A stretch of DNA of 28,304 nt, taken from assembly GCA_964569865.1 (NCBI GenBank), contig CAZMVQ010000032.1, positions 1 through 28,304 of the forward strand. Direction: 5' to 3'. Numbering within the stretch: the stretch's first letter is position 1; each line of letters opens with the position of its first letter. The DNA comes from DROE01 sp964569865 (GTDB lineage: Bacteria > Pseudomonadota > Alphaproteobacteria > Rhizobiales > Devosiaceae). The translations under genes and the position numbers were made by a program. Below are positions 15,032 through 22,844 of the stretch, piece after piece. The notes under the pieces were generated by a model that saw nothing but the letters and a program-made list of their open reading frames with translations, did no database searches and had not been told where the DNA came from.

Positions 15032-17896
15032 ATGACTACCAAACGTATGCTGGTCGATGCCAGCCACCCCGAAGAAACCCGGATTGTAATCACTAACGGA
15101 AATCGACTGGAAGAATTTGACTTTGAAGCTGCCAATCGGCGTCAGTTGCGCGGTAATATTTACCTCGCAAAGGTAACGCGGGTTGAGCCCTCTTTGCAGG
15201 CAGCTTTTGTTGAATATGGCGGCAATCGCCATGGATTTCTGGCATTTTCGGAAATTCACCCGGATTATTTCCAAATTCCCAAAGCAGATCGCGAAGCGCT
15301 TTTGCGCGCCGAAGCCGATGTGGTAAGCGCTCAGGCTAAACTTGATGCACAGATCGAAGCTAAAAACGAAGCTGCTGAAGCAAAAGACACATCTAAAGAA
15401 ACTGATGAAGTTTCACCCCGACACTCGGATGAGAATGCCAAAAGTGAAATAGAATCAGACAGTGAACTACTTGACGACACTGATGAGGCCCAAAAAGACC
15501 TTGCTGATGAAGAAGCTGGCAACGAGGACGAAAATAACGAAACCTCCTCGAAGGAAACCTCCTCAAAGGAATCTTCCTCAAAGGACGAAGAAGCGGACAT
15601 CACTGCTGAAAAAAATGCTGAGGCAGAACAAACTGATAACTCAGATGATACTGATAACTCAGATGATGATGACAATTCAGATGATATTGTTGAAGATCTC
15701 GGCCCCGGTCAGGATGAACTTTTAGAGCTTCGTCGTGCCCAGGCTCGTCGTTATAAAATTCAGGAAGTCATCAAACGCCGTCAGGTATTGCTGATTCAGG
15801 TGGTAAAAGAAGAGCGGGGCAATAAAGGCGCCGCACTAACCACCTATCTTTCGTTGGCTGGTCGCTATTCGGTTTTGATGCCCAATACTGCCCGTGGCGG
15901 CGGCATATCGAGAAAAATCACCTCTGGCTCTGATCGCAAACGGCTCAAGCAAATTGCCTCCGAACTTAGTGTGCCCCCCGGAATGGGCGTGATTTTGCGC
16001 ACCGCCGGTGCCTCGCGCACCAAGGCCGACATTAAACGCGATTTTGAATATCTTTCCCGCCTTTGGGAAAATGTCAGAAAATTGACGCTGCAGTCATCGG
16101 CTCCCTCTTTGGTTTATGAAGAAGGTTCACTGATCAAGCGCACCATTCGCGATCTTTATAACAAGGATATTTCCGAGGTTCTGGTTTCCGGTGAGCCCTC
16201 GTTTAACGAGGCTCGCGATTTCATGCAGTTGATCATGCCCAACCATGTCAAAAACGTAAAACTGCATAAAGAAGCCCAACACCTGTTCGCCCGTTATGGG
16301 GTCGAGGCGCAACTGGATGCAATATTTTCTCCTCAGGTCACCCTGCCCTCTGGCGGCTATATTGTCATCAACCCCACCGAGGCTTTAGTCTCAATTGATG
16401 TGAACTCAGGTCGGGCCACCAAAGAGCAAAATATTGAAGCCACCGCCCTTCAAACCAATCTGGAAGCGGCAGAAGAAGTTGCCCGCCAGTTCAGATTGCG
16501 GGATTTGGCCGGACTGATTGTCATTGATTTTATCGACATGAATGATCGCCGCTCAATAAGGGCGGTAGAGAAACGCCTCAAAGATGCCCTTAAAAACGAC
16601 AGGGCCCGCATTCAAATTGGCCGGATATCCCATTTTGGCCTGCTTGAAATGAGCCGCCAACGCATGCGCTCGGGTGTTCTTGAAAGTTCAACCCATGCCT
16701 GCCCCACCTGCGAGGGGACCGGCATAATCAGAGGCGTGGAAAGTCGCGCCCTGATGGTTTTAAGAGCTGTGGAAGATCATGTGGTACGCAAGCCCGGCAT
16801 CTCCGTTGAGGTTAAGGCACCGGCAGAAGTCGCCCTTTATGTGCTAAATACCAAGCGGGCCAAACTGATCGAACTGGAAGCGCAAAATCGCACCACCATC
16901 ACTATTAGTTCCGACCCGGCCAAAACCGCCAGCGAGTTTTCAATCTCCAAGGGTGAAAACCGCATACTGGTGTCACCGGTTGCCAAAAAATCCATAAGCG
17001 TTGATTCTCAAGTACCTCAGACAGCTTTAAGCGAACCTGACGCCGCTGATAGTTCCGGCGATAATGACAATCAACCAAAGCGCAAACGTCGTCGGCGTAA
17101 ATCATCTGCCTCCCAATCAACAAATGAGGCTGGTGCTAAAAACACTAACGTTCAAAACACTAATGTTCACAACACAAGTGTTCAGGGCAGCGAAAATGCC
17201 GACAGCGAAGGCAACGATAATGTTGGCAATAGTAATGGCGAAACAGTTTCAAGCGATGAGGATTCAGAAGATCAGCCCCGCAAACGCCGCCGTCGTGGTC
17301 GCCGTGGCGGCCGCCGCAATCGCCGCAGCATCAATGGCGAAGCCGGCGTAGCGCAACAAAATTCTGATGGTCAGGACGGCGATGCACCATCTCAAGAAGC
17401 GACATCCCAAGATACGACATCCCAAGATGCTACCGCTCCAAATATAGCTGTTCAGGAACAACCTGTCGTTCAGGCAACTGATAAAAGTGACATTTCATCG
17501 ACAGGTGACAATGCACCTTCTGATGAAAAACCAGCTTCAAGCACTTCTGCCGACCAGAACGAGGCGATAGAGCCGGCAAAAGAAAAAAAGCCGGCCCGTC
17601 GCAGAAGTCGCAAAAAACCGACCTCGAATGAAGAAGTTTCTTCCACGGAGACAAAACCTCAGGAAAAAACTCAAGAAAAACCAGCCAAAAAGCCTCGCAA
17701 AAAAGCTGCCGCCAAAAAATCCAGACCTGATGAAAAAGATGATGTAACAGGTCTGGAAAAATCCACACCAGAGGCAAAACCGGCAAGGGATAAAAAAGCC
17801 AAACGGGTTTTACCGGATGATGGAAGCATTATCAGCACATCGAATACTGAAACAGCTGCCCCCGCTCAACGCAAGGGCTGGTGGTCCAGAGGATAG
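15032..17896 (+). CDS. rne: Ribonuclease E
   Basis: Endoribonuclease of 954 aa that starts mRNA decay and processes stable RNAs. The start at ATG 15032 is chosen because AGGAG precedes it by 9 nt and the product then begins like other alphaproteobacterial RNase E (MLVDASHPEETR). The S1 RNA-binding region is split by an acidic, Ser/Asp/Glu-rich insert (about residues 93-225). The catalytic aspartates are D456 (SIDVNSGR) and D499 (VIDFIDM), spaced 43 apart as in E. coli D303/D346. The zinc-link cysteines C557 and C560 lie in CPTCEGTG, 58 after D499, also as in E. coli. From about residue 665 the tail is disordered, with two arginine-rich clusters (683-690, 750-766) and short repeats, fitting a degradosome scaffold. 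Confidence 0.97.
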   Translation: MTTKRMLVDASHPEETRIVITNGNRLEEFDFEAANRRQLRGNIYLAKVTRVEPSLQAAFVEYGGNRHGFLAFSEIHPDYFQIPKADREALLRAEADVVSAQAKLDAQIEAKNEAAEAKDTSKETDEVSPRHSDENAKSEIESDSELLDDTDEAQKDLADEEAGNEDENNETSSKETSSKESSSKDEEADITAEKNAEAEQTDNSDDTDNSDDDDNSDDIVEDLGPGQDELLELRRAQARRYKIQEVIKRRQVLLIQVVKEERGNKGAALTTYLSLAGRYSVLMPNTARGGGISRKITSGSDRKRLKQIASELSVPPGMGVILRTAGASRTKADIKRDFEYLSRLWENVRKLTLQSSAPSLVYEEGSLIKRTIRDLYNKDISEVLVSGEPSFNEARDFMQLIMPNHVKNVKLHKEAQHLFARYGVEAQLDAIFSPQVTLPSGGYIVINPTEALVSIDVNSGRATKEQNIEATALQTNLEAAEEVARQFRLRDLAGLIVIDFIDMNDRRSIRAVEKRLKDALKNDRARIQIGRISHFGLLEMSRQRMRSGVLESSTHACPTCEGTGIIRGVESRALMVLRAVEDHVVRKPGISVEVKAPAEVALYVLNTKRAKLIELEAQNRTTITISSDPAKTASEFSISKGENRILVSPVAKKSISVDSQVPQTALSEPDAADSSGDNDNQPKRKRRRRKSSASQSTNEAGAKNTNVQNTNVHNTSVQGSENADSEGNDNVGNSNGETVSSDEDSEDQPRKRRRRGRRGGRRNRRSINGEAGVAQQNSDGQDGDAPSQEATSQDTTSQDATAPNIAVQEQPVVQATDKSDISSTGDNAPSDEKPASSTSADQNEAIEPAKEKKPARRRSRKKPTSNEEVSSTETKPQEKTQEKPAKKPRKKAAAKKSRPDEKDDVTGLEKSTPEAKPARDKKAKRVLPDDGSIISTSNTETAAPAQRKGWWSRG
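17141..17185 (+). repeat. 15-bp in-frame triplet repeat in the RNase E tail
   Basis: Three consecutive 15-bp units encode NTNVQ, NTNVH and NTSVQ (residues 704-718) in the disordered C-terminal scaffold. In-frame short repeats of this kind arise by slippage and are tolerated in linker sequence. Similar low-complexity units (NSDD-type) occur in the acidic insert near 15640-15690. Confidence 0.85.
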
Positions 17897-17908
17897 AACA
17901 AAAGGACA

Positions 17909-17947
17909 GGTCGAGCTGTAATCGAATTTATGGTTTTCAGCTCGACC
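17909..17947 (+). terminator. Hairpin between rne and dsbA (possible terminator without U-tract)
   Basis: GGTCGAGCTG (17909-17918) pairs perfectly with CAGCTCGACC (17938-17947) around a 19-nt loop, starting 12 bases after the rne stop. No T-run follows, so it is not a canonical intrinsic terminator. It may protect the 3' end of rne mRNA, act with Rho, or be a processing site before dsbA. Confidence 0.45.
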
Positions 17948-18000
17948 CAATCATCATCACAATTCAAAGATATATATCTATAGAGTAACTGGAGGTTCAA

Positions 18001-18891
18001 ATGTCAGCACCCAACATGGCTCTTGTAGCAATCAGCGCCGCTCTTTTTGGAGCGCTGGCAATGTTCATGCTCAACCCAGCTCCATCAACCGGTTCTGATG
18101 AAGCTATTCGAACATTGGTTGGAACCATGCTGGATGAACGCGATGCAGAAAATGCTGCCTCCAGCCAACAGGCTTTAGTGGCCCAAGCTGCCGAAACTTC
18201 AACACAGGACATTAATCCCGAAACTCTCTATCCTATGATTGAAAATTTCCTGATGGATGATCCTAAAATTTTGCAAAGGGTATCAGTTGCCCTGCAAGAG
18301 CAGCTTCGCCTTGATGAAGTTAGCGAGGCAAAAATTGCCCTGGTGAGTTTTGAAAGTGAAATATACGACGATCCTGATCATGTGGTTCTTGGCAATCCTG
18401 ACGGCGATGTCACTCTGGTCGAATTTTTTGACTATAATTGCGTATTTTGCCGCGCCGCCATGCCCGATGTGGCCCGACTTCTGGCCGAAGATCCAAACTT
18501 GCGGGTAATTTTTAAGGAATATCCAATCCTTTCCGAAGATTCAGTCAATGCCGCAAGGGTTGCTATCGCTGTATCAAAAACCCCGGGAGCCGACTATTGG
18601 GCCTTTCATGAGCTGCTTTATACCGCAAGGGGCCAGATTTCTGGAGAAACCGCTCTGGCCACCGCTCAATCCATGGGCATGAACCGAATTGAACTCGAAC
18701 TTGCAGCCCGGGGCGCCAACGTAACCGACATAATTCAAAAGTCCTATATTCTGGCCGATGGACTAAAAATTTCCGGTACTCCAGCCTTTATAATCGGTGA
18801 TGAAATTATTCCCGGTGCTGTTGGCTATGAGCGGTTGCGAGATAGTGTTGCCAATATGCGCAAGTGCGGCAGCACTGTTTGCAACACATAA
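18001..18891 (+). CDS. DsbA-family thiol:disulfide oxidoreductase
   Basis: Thioredoxin-fold protein of 296 aa acting in the periplasm. An N-terminal hydrophobic segment (about 6-23) is a signal anchor or uncleaved signal peptide. A helical N-terminal extension (about 33-115) precedes the thioredoxin domain. The active site is C147-V-F-C150 in FFDYNCVFCRAAMPD, with the cis-proline in ISGTPAFIIG. The C terminus ends with a second cysteine pair, C289 and C294, in KCGSTVCNT. GGAGG at 17991-17995 supports the start. It lies between rne and aroQ. The last 30 bases, coding nine residues and the stop, form the first unit of a direct repeat that abuts assembly gap 3, so the exact 3' end deserves caution. 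An oxidase or isomerase role cannot be told from sequence. Confidence 0.92.
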   Translation: MSAPNMALVAISAALFGALAMFMLNPAPSTGSDEAIRTLVGTMLDERDAENAASSQQALVAQAAETSTQDINPETLYPMIENFLMDDPKILQRVSVALQEQLRLDEVSEAKIALVSFESEIYDDPDHVVLGNPDGDVTLVEFFDYNCVFCRAAMPDVARLLAEDPNLRVIFKEYPILSEDSVNAARVAIAVSKTPGADYWAFHELLYTARGQISGETALATAQSMGMNRIELELAARGANVTDIIQKSYILADGLKISGTPAFIIGDEIIPGAVGYERLRDSVANMRKCGSTVCNT

Positions 18892-19055
18892 AAGTGCGGC
18901 AGCACTGTNNNNNNNNNNNNNNNNNNNNNNNNNNNNNNNNNNNNNNNNNNNNNNNNNNNNNNNNNNNNNNNNNNNNNNNNNNNNNNNNNNNNNNNNNNNN
19001 NNNNNNNNAAGTGCGGCAGCACTGTTTGCAACACATAAAAGTGCGGCAGCACTGT
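18862..19055. repeat. 30-bp repeat with hairpin core at the dsbA 3' end, duplicated across assembly gap 3
   Basis: Unit 18862-18891 (last nine codons and TAA of dsbA) is followed by a partial second copy, aagtgcggcagcactgt, at 18892-18908. After 100 N (18909-19008) the same 47 nt recur at 19009-19055. Each 17-mer contains AGTGC-ggca-GCACT, a 5-bp hairpin. Either two contigs overlap by 47 nt and the gap is false, or a tandem array of 30-bp units was not resolved. The unit length is a multiple of three and carries its own in-frame stop. Confidence 0.85.
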
Positions 19056-19156
19056 ACGTAATTCCTGAAAATTCGCTGCAATTGTTATACTTTTTAAGTG
19101 CATTAATTATAGCCCCCCTTGCTTTGCTCTCAAACCAATGCAAGAACCGATAAATT

Positions 19157-19594
19157 ATGGCCAAAAAAATCCTGATCCTTAACGGTCCGAACCTCAACCT
19201 GCTTGGCAGCCGGCAACCTGATGTTTATGGATCGTTGACCCTTGACGATATCAAGGCTAATTGCCTTGAAAGAGCAAAGAAGCTGGATCTGGAAATTGAT
19301 TTTAGACAATCAAACCATGAGGGCGAACTTATAAGCTGGATACAACAATGCCAGCCACCTCATTTTCATGGTCTGGTCATAAACCCTGCCGCTTATTCCC
19401 ACACTTCAATCGGAATTCCTGACGCATTAAGCGCTATGGAACTGCCCAAAGTTGAGGTTCATATTTCCAACATTTTTGCCCGCGAAAGCTTTCGACACCA
19501 TTCTTTTGTGTCGCCGGTTTCCACGGGAATAATTTGTGGATTTGGACCTGCGGGATATTTGCTGGCATTAAATGCAATAGTTGAACTAATATAG
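19157..19594 (+). CDS. aroQ: Type II 3-dehydroquinate dehydratase
   Basis: Dodecameric cytoplasmic enzyme of the shikimate pathway converting 3-dehydroquinate to 3-dehydroshikimate; 145 aa, the normal length. The motifs are clear: GPNLNLLGSRQPDVYG with R19 and the catalytic base Y24 on the flexible lid, INPAAYSHTS (N76, Y80) for substrate binding, and H102 in EVHISNIFARE as the general acid. The ribosome-binding site is weak. It stands between the dsbA repeat region and accB, with accB starting 13 bp after its stop. The aroQ-accB-accC order is a widespread bacterial arrangement. Confidence 0.97.
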   Translation: MAKKILILNGPNLNLLGSRQPDVYGSLTLDDIKANCLERAKKLDLEIDFRQSNHEGELISWIQQCQPPHFHGLVINPAAYSHTSIGIPDALSAMELPKVEVHISNIFARESFRHHSFVSPVSTGIICGFGPAGYLLALNAIVELI

Positions 19595-19607
19595 AAATAT
19601 CGAGCCA

Positions 19608-20126
19608 ATGCCTAAAGAAAGTAAAAAGAGTATGACCAAATCTTCCCAAATGGACCAGGAACTGATCAAGTCTCTGGCTCAGATGCTCAACGATTCCGAT
19701 CTTGCGGAAATTGAAATTGAAAAGGATGATTTTAGGGTTCGCATTACCCGCTCCTGGCCAATAGAAAACCAAGCTGCCCCCCAATATAGCGTTGCTCCAG
19801 CCCAAATTGCTGCCGCTCCAGTTGCGGCCGCCCCGGCAAATGTTGTGGATACCGCAACTGCGCCAAAACCTGGCGATGACATTGCTTCAAACCCGGGCAC
19901 TTTGACTTCGCCCATGGTTGGCACCTCTTATCTATCACCGGAGCCTGACGCCTCCCCCTTCGTCACTGAAGGATCAAAAGTAAGCGAGGGACAAACCGTT
20001 CTGATCATTGAAGCCATGAAAACCATGAACCAGATTCCAGCCCACCGTTCCGGCACCATTGTCAAGATTCTTGTCGATGATTCCCAGCCGGTCGAATATG
20101 GCGAACCGTTGGTTCTGATCGAATAG
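19608..20126 (+). CDS. accB: Biotin carboxyl carrier protein of acetyl-CoA carboxylase
   Basis: BCCP carries biotin between the carboxylase and carboxyltransferase of acetyl-CoA carboxylase, the first step of fatty-acid synthesis. It is 172 aa from ATG 19608; an internal ATG at 19632 is an equally plausible start (164 aa). The N-terminal region (LAQMLNDSDLAEIEIEKDD) matches BCCP. An Ala/Pro-rich swinging linker spans about 60-88, and the C-terminal biotinyl domain has the attachment lysine K138 in EAMKTMNQIP. The motif is EAMKT rather than the most common EAMKM, a known variation. It lies 13 bp after aroQ and 75 bp before accC, with a repeat/hairpin element between the two acc genes. Confidence 0.96.
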   Translation: MPKESKKSMTKSSQMDQELIKSLAQMLNDSDLAEIEIEKDDFRVRITRSWPIENQAAPQYSVAPAQIAAAPVAAAPANVVDTATAPKPGDDIASNPGTLTSPMVGTSYLSPEPDASPFVTEGSKVSEGQTVLIIEAMKTMNQIPAHRSGTIVKILVDDSQPVEYGEPLVLIE

Positions 20127-20186
20127 TATTTGGTTTTGCAAATACTTCTTGGTTTTGCGAATACTTTTTGGTTTTGAACAAATAAT
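20125..20186 (+). repeat. Three 19-bp imperfect repeats forming alternative hairpins between accB and accC
   Basis: Units 20130-20148, 20149-20167 and 20168-20186 each start TTGGTTTTG; the first two differ at two positions and the third is diverged at its end. AGTATTTG (20125-20132, overlapping the accB stop) pairs with CAAATACT (20139-20146), or with one G-U pair to CGAATACT in unit 2, which is followed by T5. The two pairings exclude each other. This could be a weak attenuator or processing site setting the AccB:AccC ratio, or a neutral slippage repeat. Confidence 0.7.
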
Positions 20187-20201
20187 TAAAGGCAGCTTGC
20201 C

Positions 20202-21560
20202 ATGTTTAGCAAAGTACTGATCGCCAATCGCGGCGAAATTGCACTTAGAATCCTCAGAGCCTGCAAGGAATTGGGAATTCAAACCGTCGCCGTGCATTCG
20301 GTGGCAGACGCCCACGCCATGCATGTGCGTCTGGCTGATGAAAGCGTATGTATTGGCCCCAACCCCGCCTCACAAAGCTATTTGAATATCCCCTCTATTC
20401 TGGCAGCATGTGAAATTACCGGCGCTGATGCGGTTCATCCCGGCTATGGTTTTTTATCGGAAAACGCCCGCTTCGCCCGGATTTTAGAAGAACATAATAT
20501 CACCTTCATCGGCCCAAGTGCCCATCATATCGATATTATGGGTGACAAGATTGAAGCAAAAAAAACCGCCATCGAACTTGGCATCCCTTGTGTTCCCGGC
20601 TCTAAAGGCGAAGTAAAAACCGCCGAAGAAGCCCGCAAAATCGGCGCTGACATCGGTTATCCCGTTTTGGTAAAAGCCGCATCAGGCGGCGGTGGCCGTG
20701 GCATGAAACTGGCAAATTCCGCTAAAGAAATGGCCAATGCCTGGTCTATGGCCAGATCAGAGGCAAAAACTGCCTTTGGTGATGACGCGGTTTATATCGA
20801 GAAATATCTGGCCAAACCCCGCCATATCGAAATTCAGGTTATTGGTGATGGCAAAGGCCATGCGGTACACCTTGGTGATCGGGATTGCTCATTGCAGCGT
20901 CGTCACCAAAAGGTCTGGGAAGAGGCAACCGCCCCCTCCCTAAGCGATAAACAGCGTAGTGATATCGGTATGATTGTTGCTAACGCCATGAAAAAACTCA
21001 AATATGCCGGAGCGGGAACCGTCGAGTTCTTGTATGAAGACGGGGAATTTTATTTCATCGAAATGAATACCCGCATTCAGGTTGAGCACCCTGTAACAGA
21101 ACGTATCACCAATATTGACATTGTTTATGAACAAATTCGTGTCGCGGCCGGTGAAGAGTTGCGCCTTAAGCAGGACGAGATCAAATTCTGGGGCCATGCA
21201 ATCGAGTTGCGCATCAATGCCGAAGACGGTCGTACCTTCATTCCCTCGCCGGGCAAGATAACCTATTATCACCCCGCCGGAGGTGTAGGCGTTCGGGTGG
21301 ATGCTGCCATTTATCAGGGCTATACCGTACTCCCGTATTATGACAGTCTGATCGGAAAATTGATCGTACATGGTCGCGACCGCAAAGAATGTTTGCAGCG
21401 TTTAAGCCGGGCCGTTGACGAATTCATCATAGATGGCATCAACACCACCCTGCCCCTGTTTCAGGACCTGTTGAAGGAACCCGATATAATTTCCGGTGAT
21501 TATGATATTCATTGGCTGGAAAAATATCTGGCTCGCACCAACAATCAGGCCGGTTCATAA
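20202..21560 (+). CDS. accC: Acetyl-CoA carboxylase, biotin carboxylase subunit
   Basis: ATP-grasp enzyme of 452 aa that carboxylates the biotin on AccB using bicarbonate and ATP. The N-terminal domain begins FSKVLIANRGEIALRI. The ATP lid has the glycine-rich loop SGGGGRGM (161-168) preceded by K158. Metal and catalytic residues are E275, E287, R291 and E295 in EFLYEDGEFYFIEMN and RIQVEHPVTE, one position off E. coli numbering. The C-terminal cap (SPGKITYYHPAGGVGVRVD onwards) is complete. A ribosome-binding AAGG at about 20190 precedes the ATG. It is followed by aat 32 bp later. Confidence 0.97.
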   Translation: MFSKVLIANRGEIALRILRACKELGIQTVAVHSVADAHAMHVRLADESVCIGPNPASQSYLNIPSILAACEITGADAVHPGYGFLSENARFARILEEHNITFIGPSAHHIDIMGDKIEAKKTAIELGIPCVPGSKGEVKTAEEARKIGADIGYPVLVKAASGGGGRGMKLANSAKEMANAWSMARSEAKTAFGDDAVYIEKYLAKPRHIEIQVIGDGKGHAVHLGDRDCSLQRRHQKVWEEATAPSLSDKQRSDIGMIVANAMKKLKYAGAGTVEFLYEDGEFYFIEMNTRIQVEHPVTERITNIDIVYEQIRVAAGEELRLKQDEIKFWGHAIELRINAEDGRTFIPSPGKITYYHPAGGVGVRVDAAIYQGYTVLPYYDSLIGKLIVHGRDRKECLQRLSRAVDEFIIDGINTTLPLFQDLLKEPDIISGDYDIHWLEKYLARTNNQAGS

Positions 21561-21592
21561 ATACCAATACGAGTGTGAGGCAATACCTAAAA

Positions 21593-22267
21593 ATGTCCCA
21601 CAAACCTGACCCTTTTGATATGGAATTCACCCCGGATCTGGTAGTGCGAGCCTATCAGGCCGGGATTTTTCCCATGTCTGAAAGCGCTAGTGATCCGGAT
21701 GTTTTCTGGGTCAGCCCCGAGCAACGCGGTATAATCCCCCTTGATGGATTCAAAACCTCAAGATCGTTGCGTAAAGTCTTAAAAAACCATCCATATACCA
21801 TTAAAATCGACACGGATTTTGATCAAATAATTCATGCCTGCGCCAATTATGGTGCCGACCGGGATAGCACATGGATCAATCCGGCAATAGTTGATGTTTA
21901 TGGGAAATTATTTGACAGCAAAATCTGTCACACCGTTGAAATATGGGATGGGGACGAGTTGGCAGGCGGCCTGTATGGGTTGGCAATCGGAACTGCATTT
22001 TTTGGTGAAAGCATGTTCCACCGCAAAGCAAATACCTCAAAAATTGCTTTGGCCCATTTGGTAAAAAGATTGCAGGCTGGACAATTCTCATTGCTCGATA
22101 CCCAGTTCATTTCCCCGCATCTAAAAACCCTTGGTGCCATAGAAATCCCGCGTGCAGAATATGAAAAACTACTACACAATGCCTTAGCTGAGGATGGGGA
22201 TTTTTACCTGCTCTCAGGTGGTGGAATTGGGGATGATGTCTTGCAACCCGTAAGCCACACATCATAA
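21593..22267 (+). CDS. aat: Leucyl/phenylalanyl-tRNA-protein transferase
   Basis: Adds Leu or Phe from tRNA to proteins with N-terminal Lys or Arg, marking them for ClpS/ClpAP degradation (N-degron pathway). It has 224 aa from ATG 21593, chosen because GTGAGG lies about 12 nt upstream and the product begins just before the conserved FTPDLVVRAYQAGIFPMSE. An upstream in-frame ATG would lie inside accC and add an unrelated extension. The family core FFGESMFHR (137-145), the preceding GGLYG (126-130) and LLDTQFISPHLKTLGA are present. Its last 64 bp overlap the 3' end of the convergent DUF2155 gene, so both genes share coding DNA on opposite strands. Confidence 0.95.
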   Translation: MSHKPDPFDMEFTPDLVVRAYQAGIFPMSESASDPDVFWVSPEQRGIIPLDGFKTSRSLRKVLKNHPYTIKIDTDFDQIIHACANYGADRDSTWINPAIVDVYGKLFDSKICHTVEIWDGDELAGGLYGLAIGTAFFGESMFHRKANTSKIALAHLVKRLQAGQFSLLDTQFISPHLKTLGAIEIPRAEYEKLLHNALAEDGDFYLLSGGGIGDDVLQPVSHTS

Positions 22268-22701
22268 ACCGCGTGATCGATTGCGTTGAGCGCCGGGCTT
22301 TCCGCAAACATCCAACCGGAGAATATCCGTGTAATATCTCCTTGCAGACTTACCTCATCAACTTCCAAAAACACCGAAACCCGCTGAATTTCTGATGCCG
22401 GACGCGTATAACATACCCGTGGGGTCAATTGCAGTGCGCCAAACTGCACGGTTTCATTTATATAGACATCGAATTTAGTCAATCGACCGGTAATTTTATC
22501 AAGCCCGGCAAACGCCGCCACCGGGTTTTCAAGGGGCGCGGCATATGCTCTGGAAATAGCTAAGGGCATAGAAATCAGGGCGAACATTATCACGGCGAGT
22601 GCAACAGCAAAAAATCTGGCAGACGTCAAAATCTTGTGCTTTAACAGGCCCGATGCGGCAAGCACGCCTTTATTTACAGCAATAATAGATACCATATTCA
22701 T
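22204..22701 (-). CDS. DUF2155 domain exported protein
   Basis: A 165-aa protein with a hydrophobic signal segment (about 27-53, with AYA before a probable cleavage site) and a mature DUF2155 domain. The conserved pattern is visible: KITGRLTKFDVYINETVQFG, LTPRVCYTRP, FLEVDEV, IFSGWMFAESPALNA and YDVWLTGCK. Two cysteines, in TPRVCY and LTGCK, may form a disulfide in the periplasm. The domain is typical of Alphaproteobacteria and its function is unknown. It commonly sits next to aat and the NDUFA12-like gene, as here. The start is uncertain because no good ribosome-binding site precedes ATG 22701, and a start nearer the signal segment is possible. Its 3' end overlaps aat by 64 bp. Confidence 0.88.
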   Translation of the reverse strand: MNMVSIIAVNKGVLAASGLLKHKILTSARFFAVALAVIMFALISMPLAISRAYAAPLENPVAAFAGLDKITGRLTKFDVYINETVQFGALQLTPRVCYTRPASEIQRVSVFLEVDEVSLQGDITRIFSGWMFAESPALNAIDHAVYDVWLTGCKTSSPIPPPESR

Positions 22702-22844
22702 GCGCGCTTTACTGGTTTTAATTACCCGAGCAAATCGGGTGGTAGGAACTTGTCATAGATAAAAACTAATGCTGAAAACTATCATCAAAACATGAAATTA
22801 TTATGCCACGAATAAGGTATTCGCCCCACCATAAGGATATTCCT

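Noticed and set aside
14791..15096. Open frame of 101 codons upstream of and overlapping rne, with a purine-rich stretch before its ATG
   Set aside because: Its sequence resembles no family I know, it crosses the GC-rich palindromes and ends inside rne in another frame. It is most likely untranslated leader, though a regulatory upstream ORF cannot be excluded.
18763..19197. Minus-strand frame through gap 3 with repeated SAAAL segments
   Set aside because: It exists only because the duplicated repeat and the N run are read as sequence; it has no family resemblance and no ribosome-binding site.
21512..21592. Earlier in-frame ATG for aat inside accC
   Set aside because: It would add 27 residues unlike any Aat and has no ribosome-binding site; ATG 21593 fits the family start.
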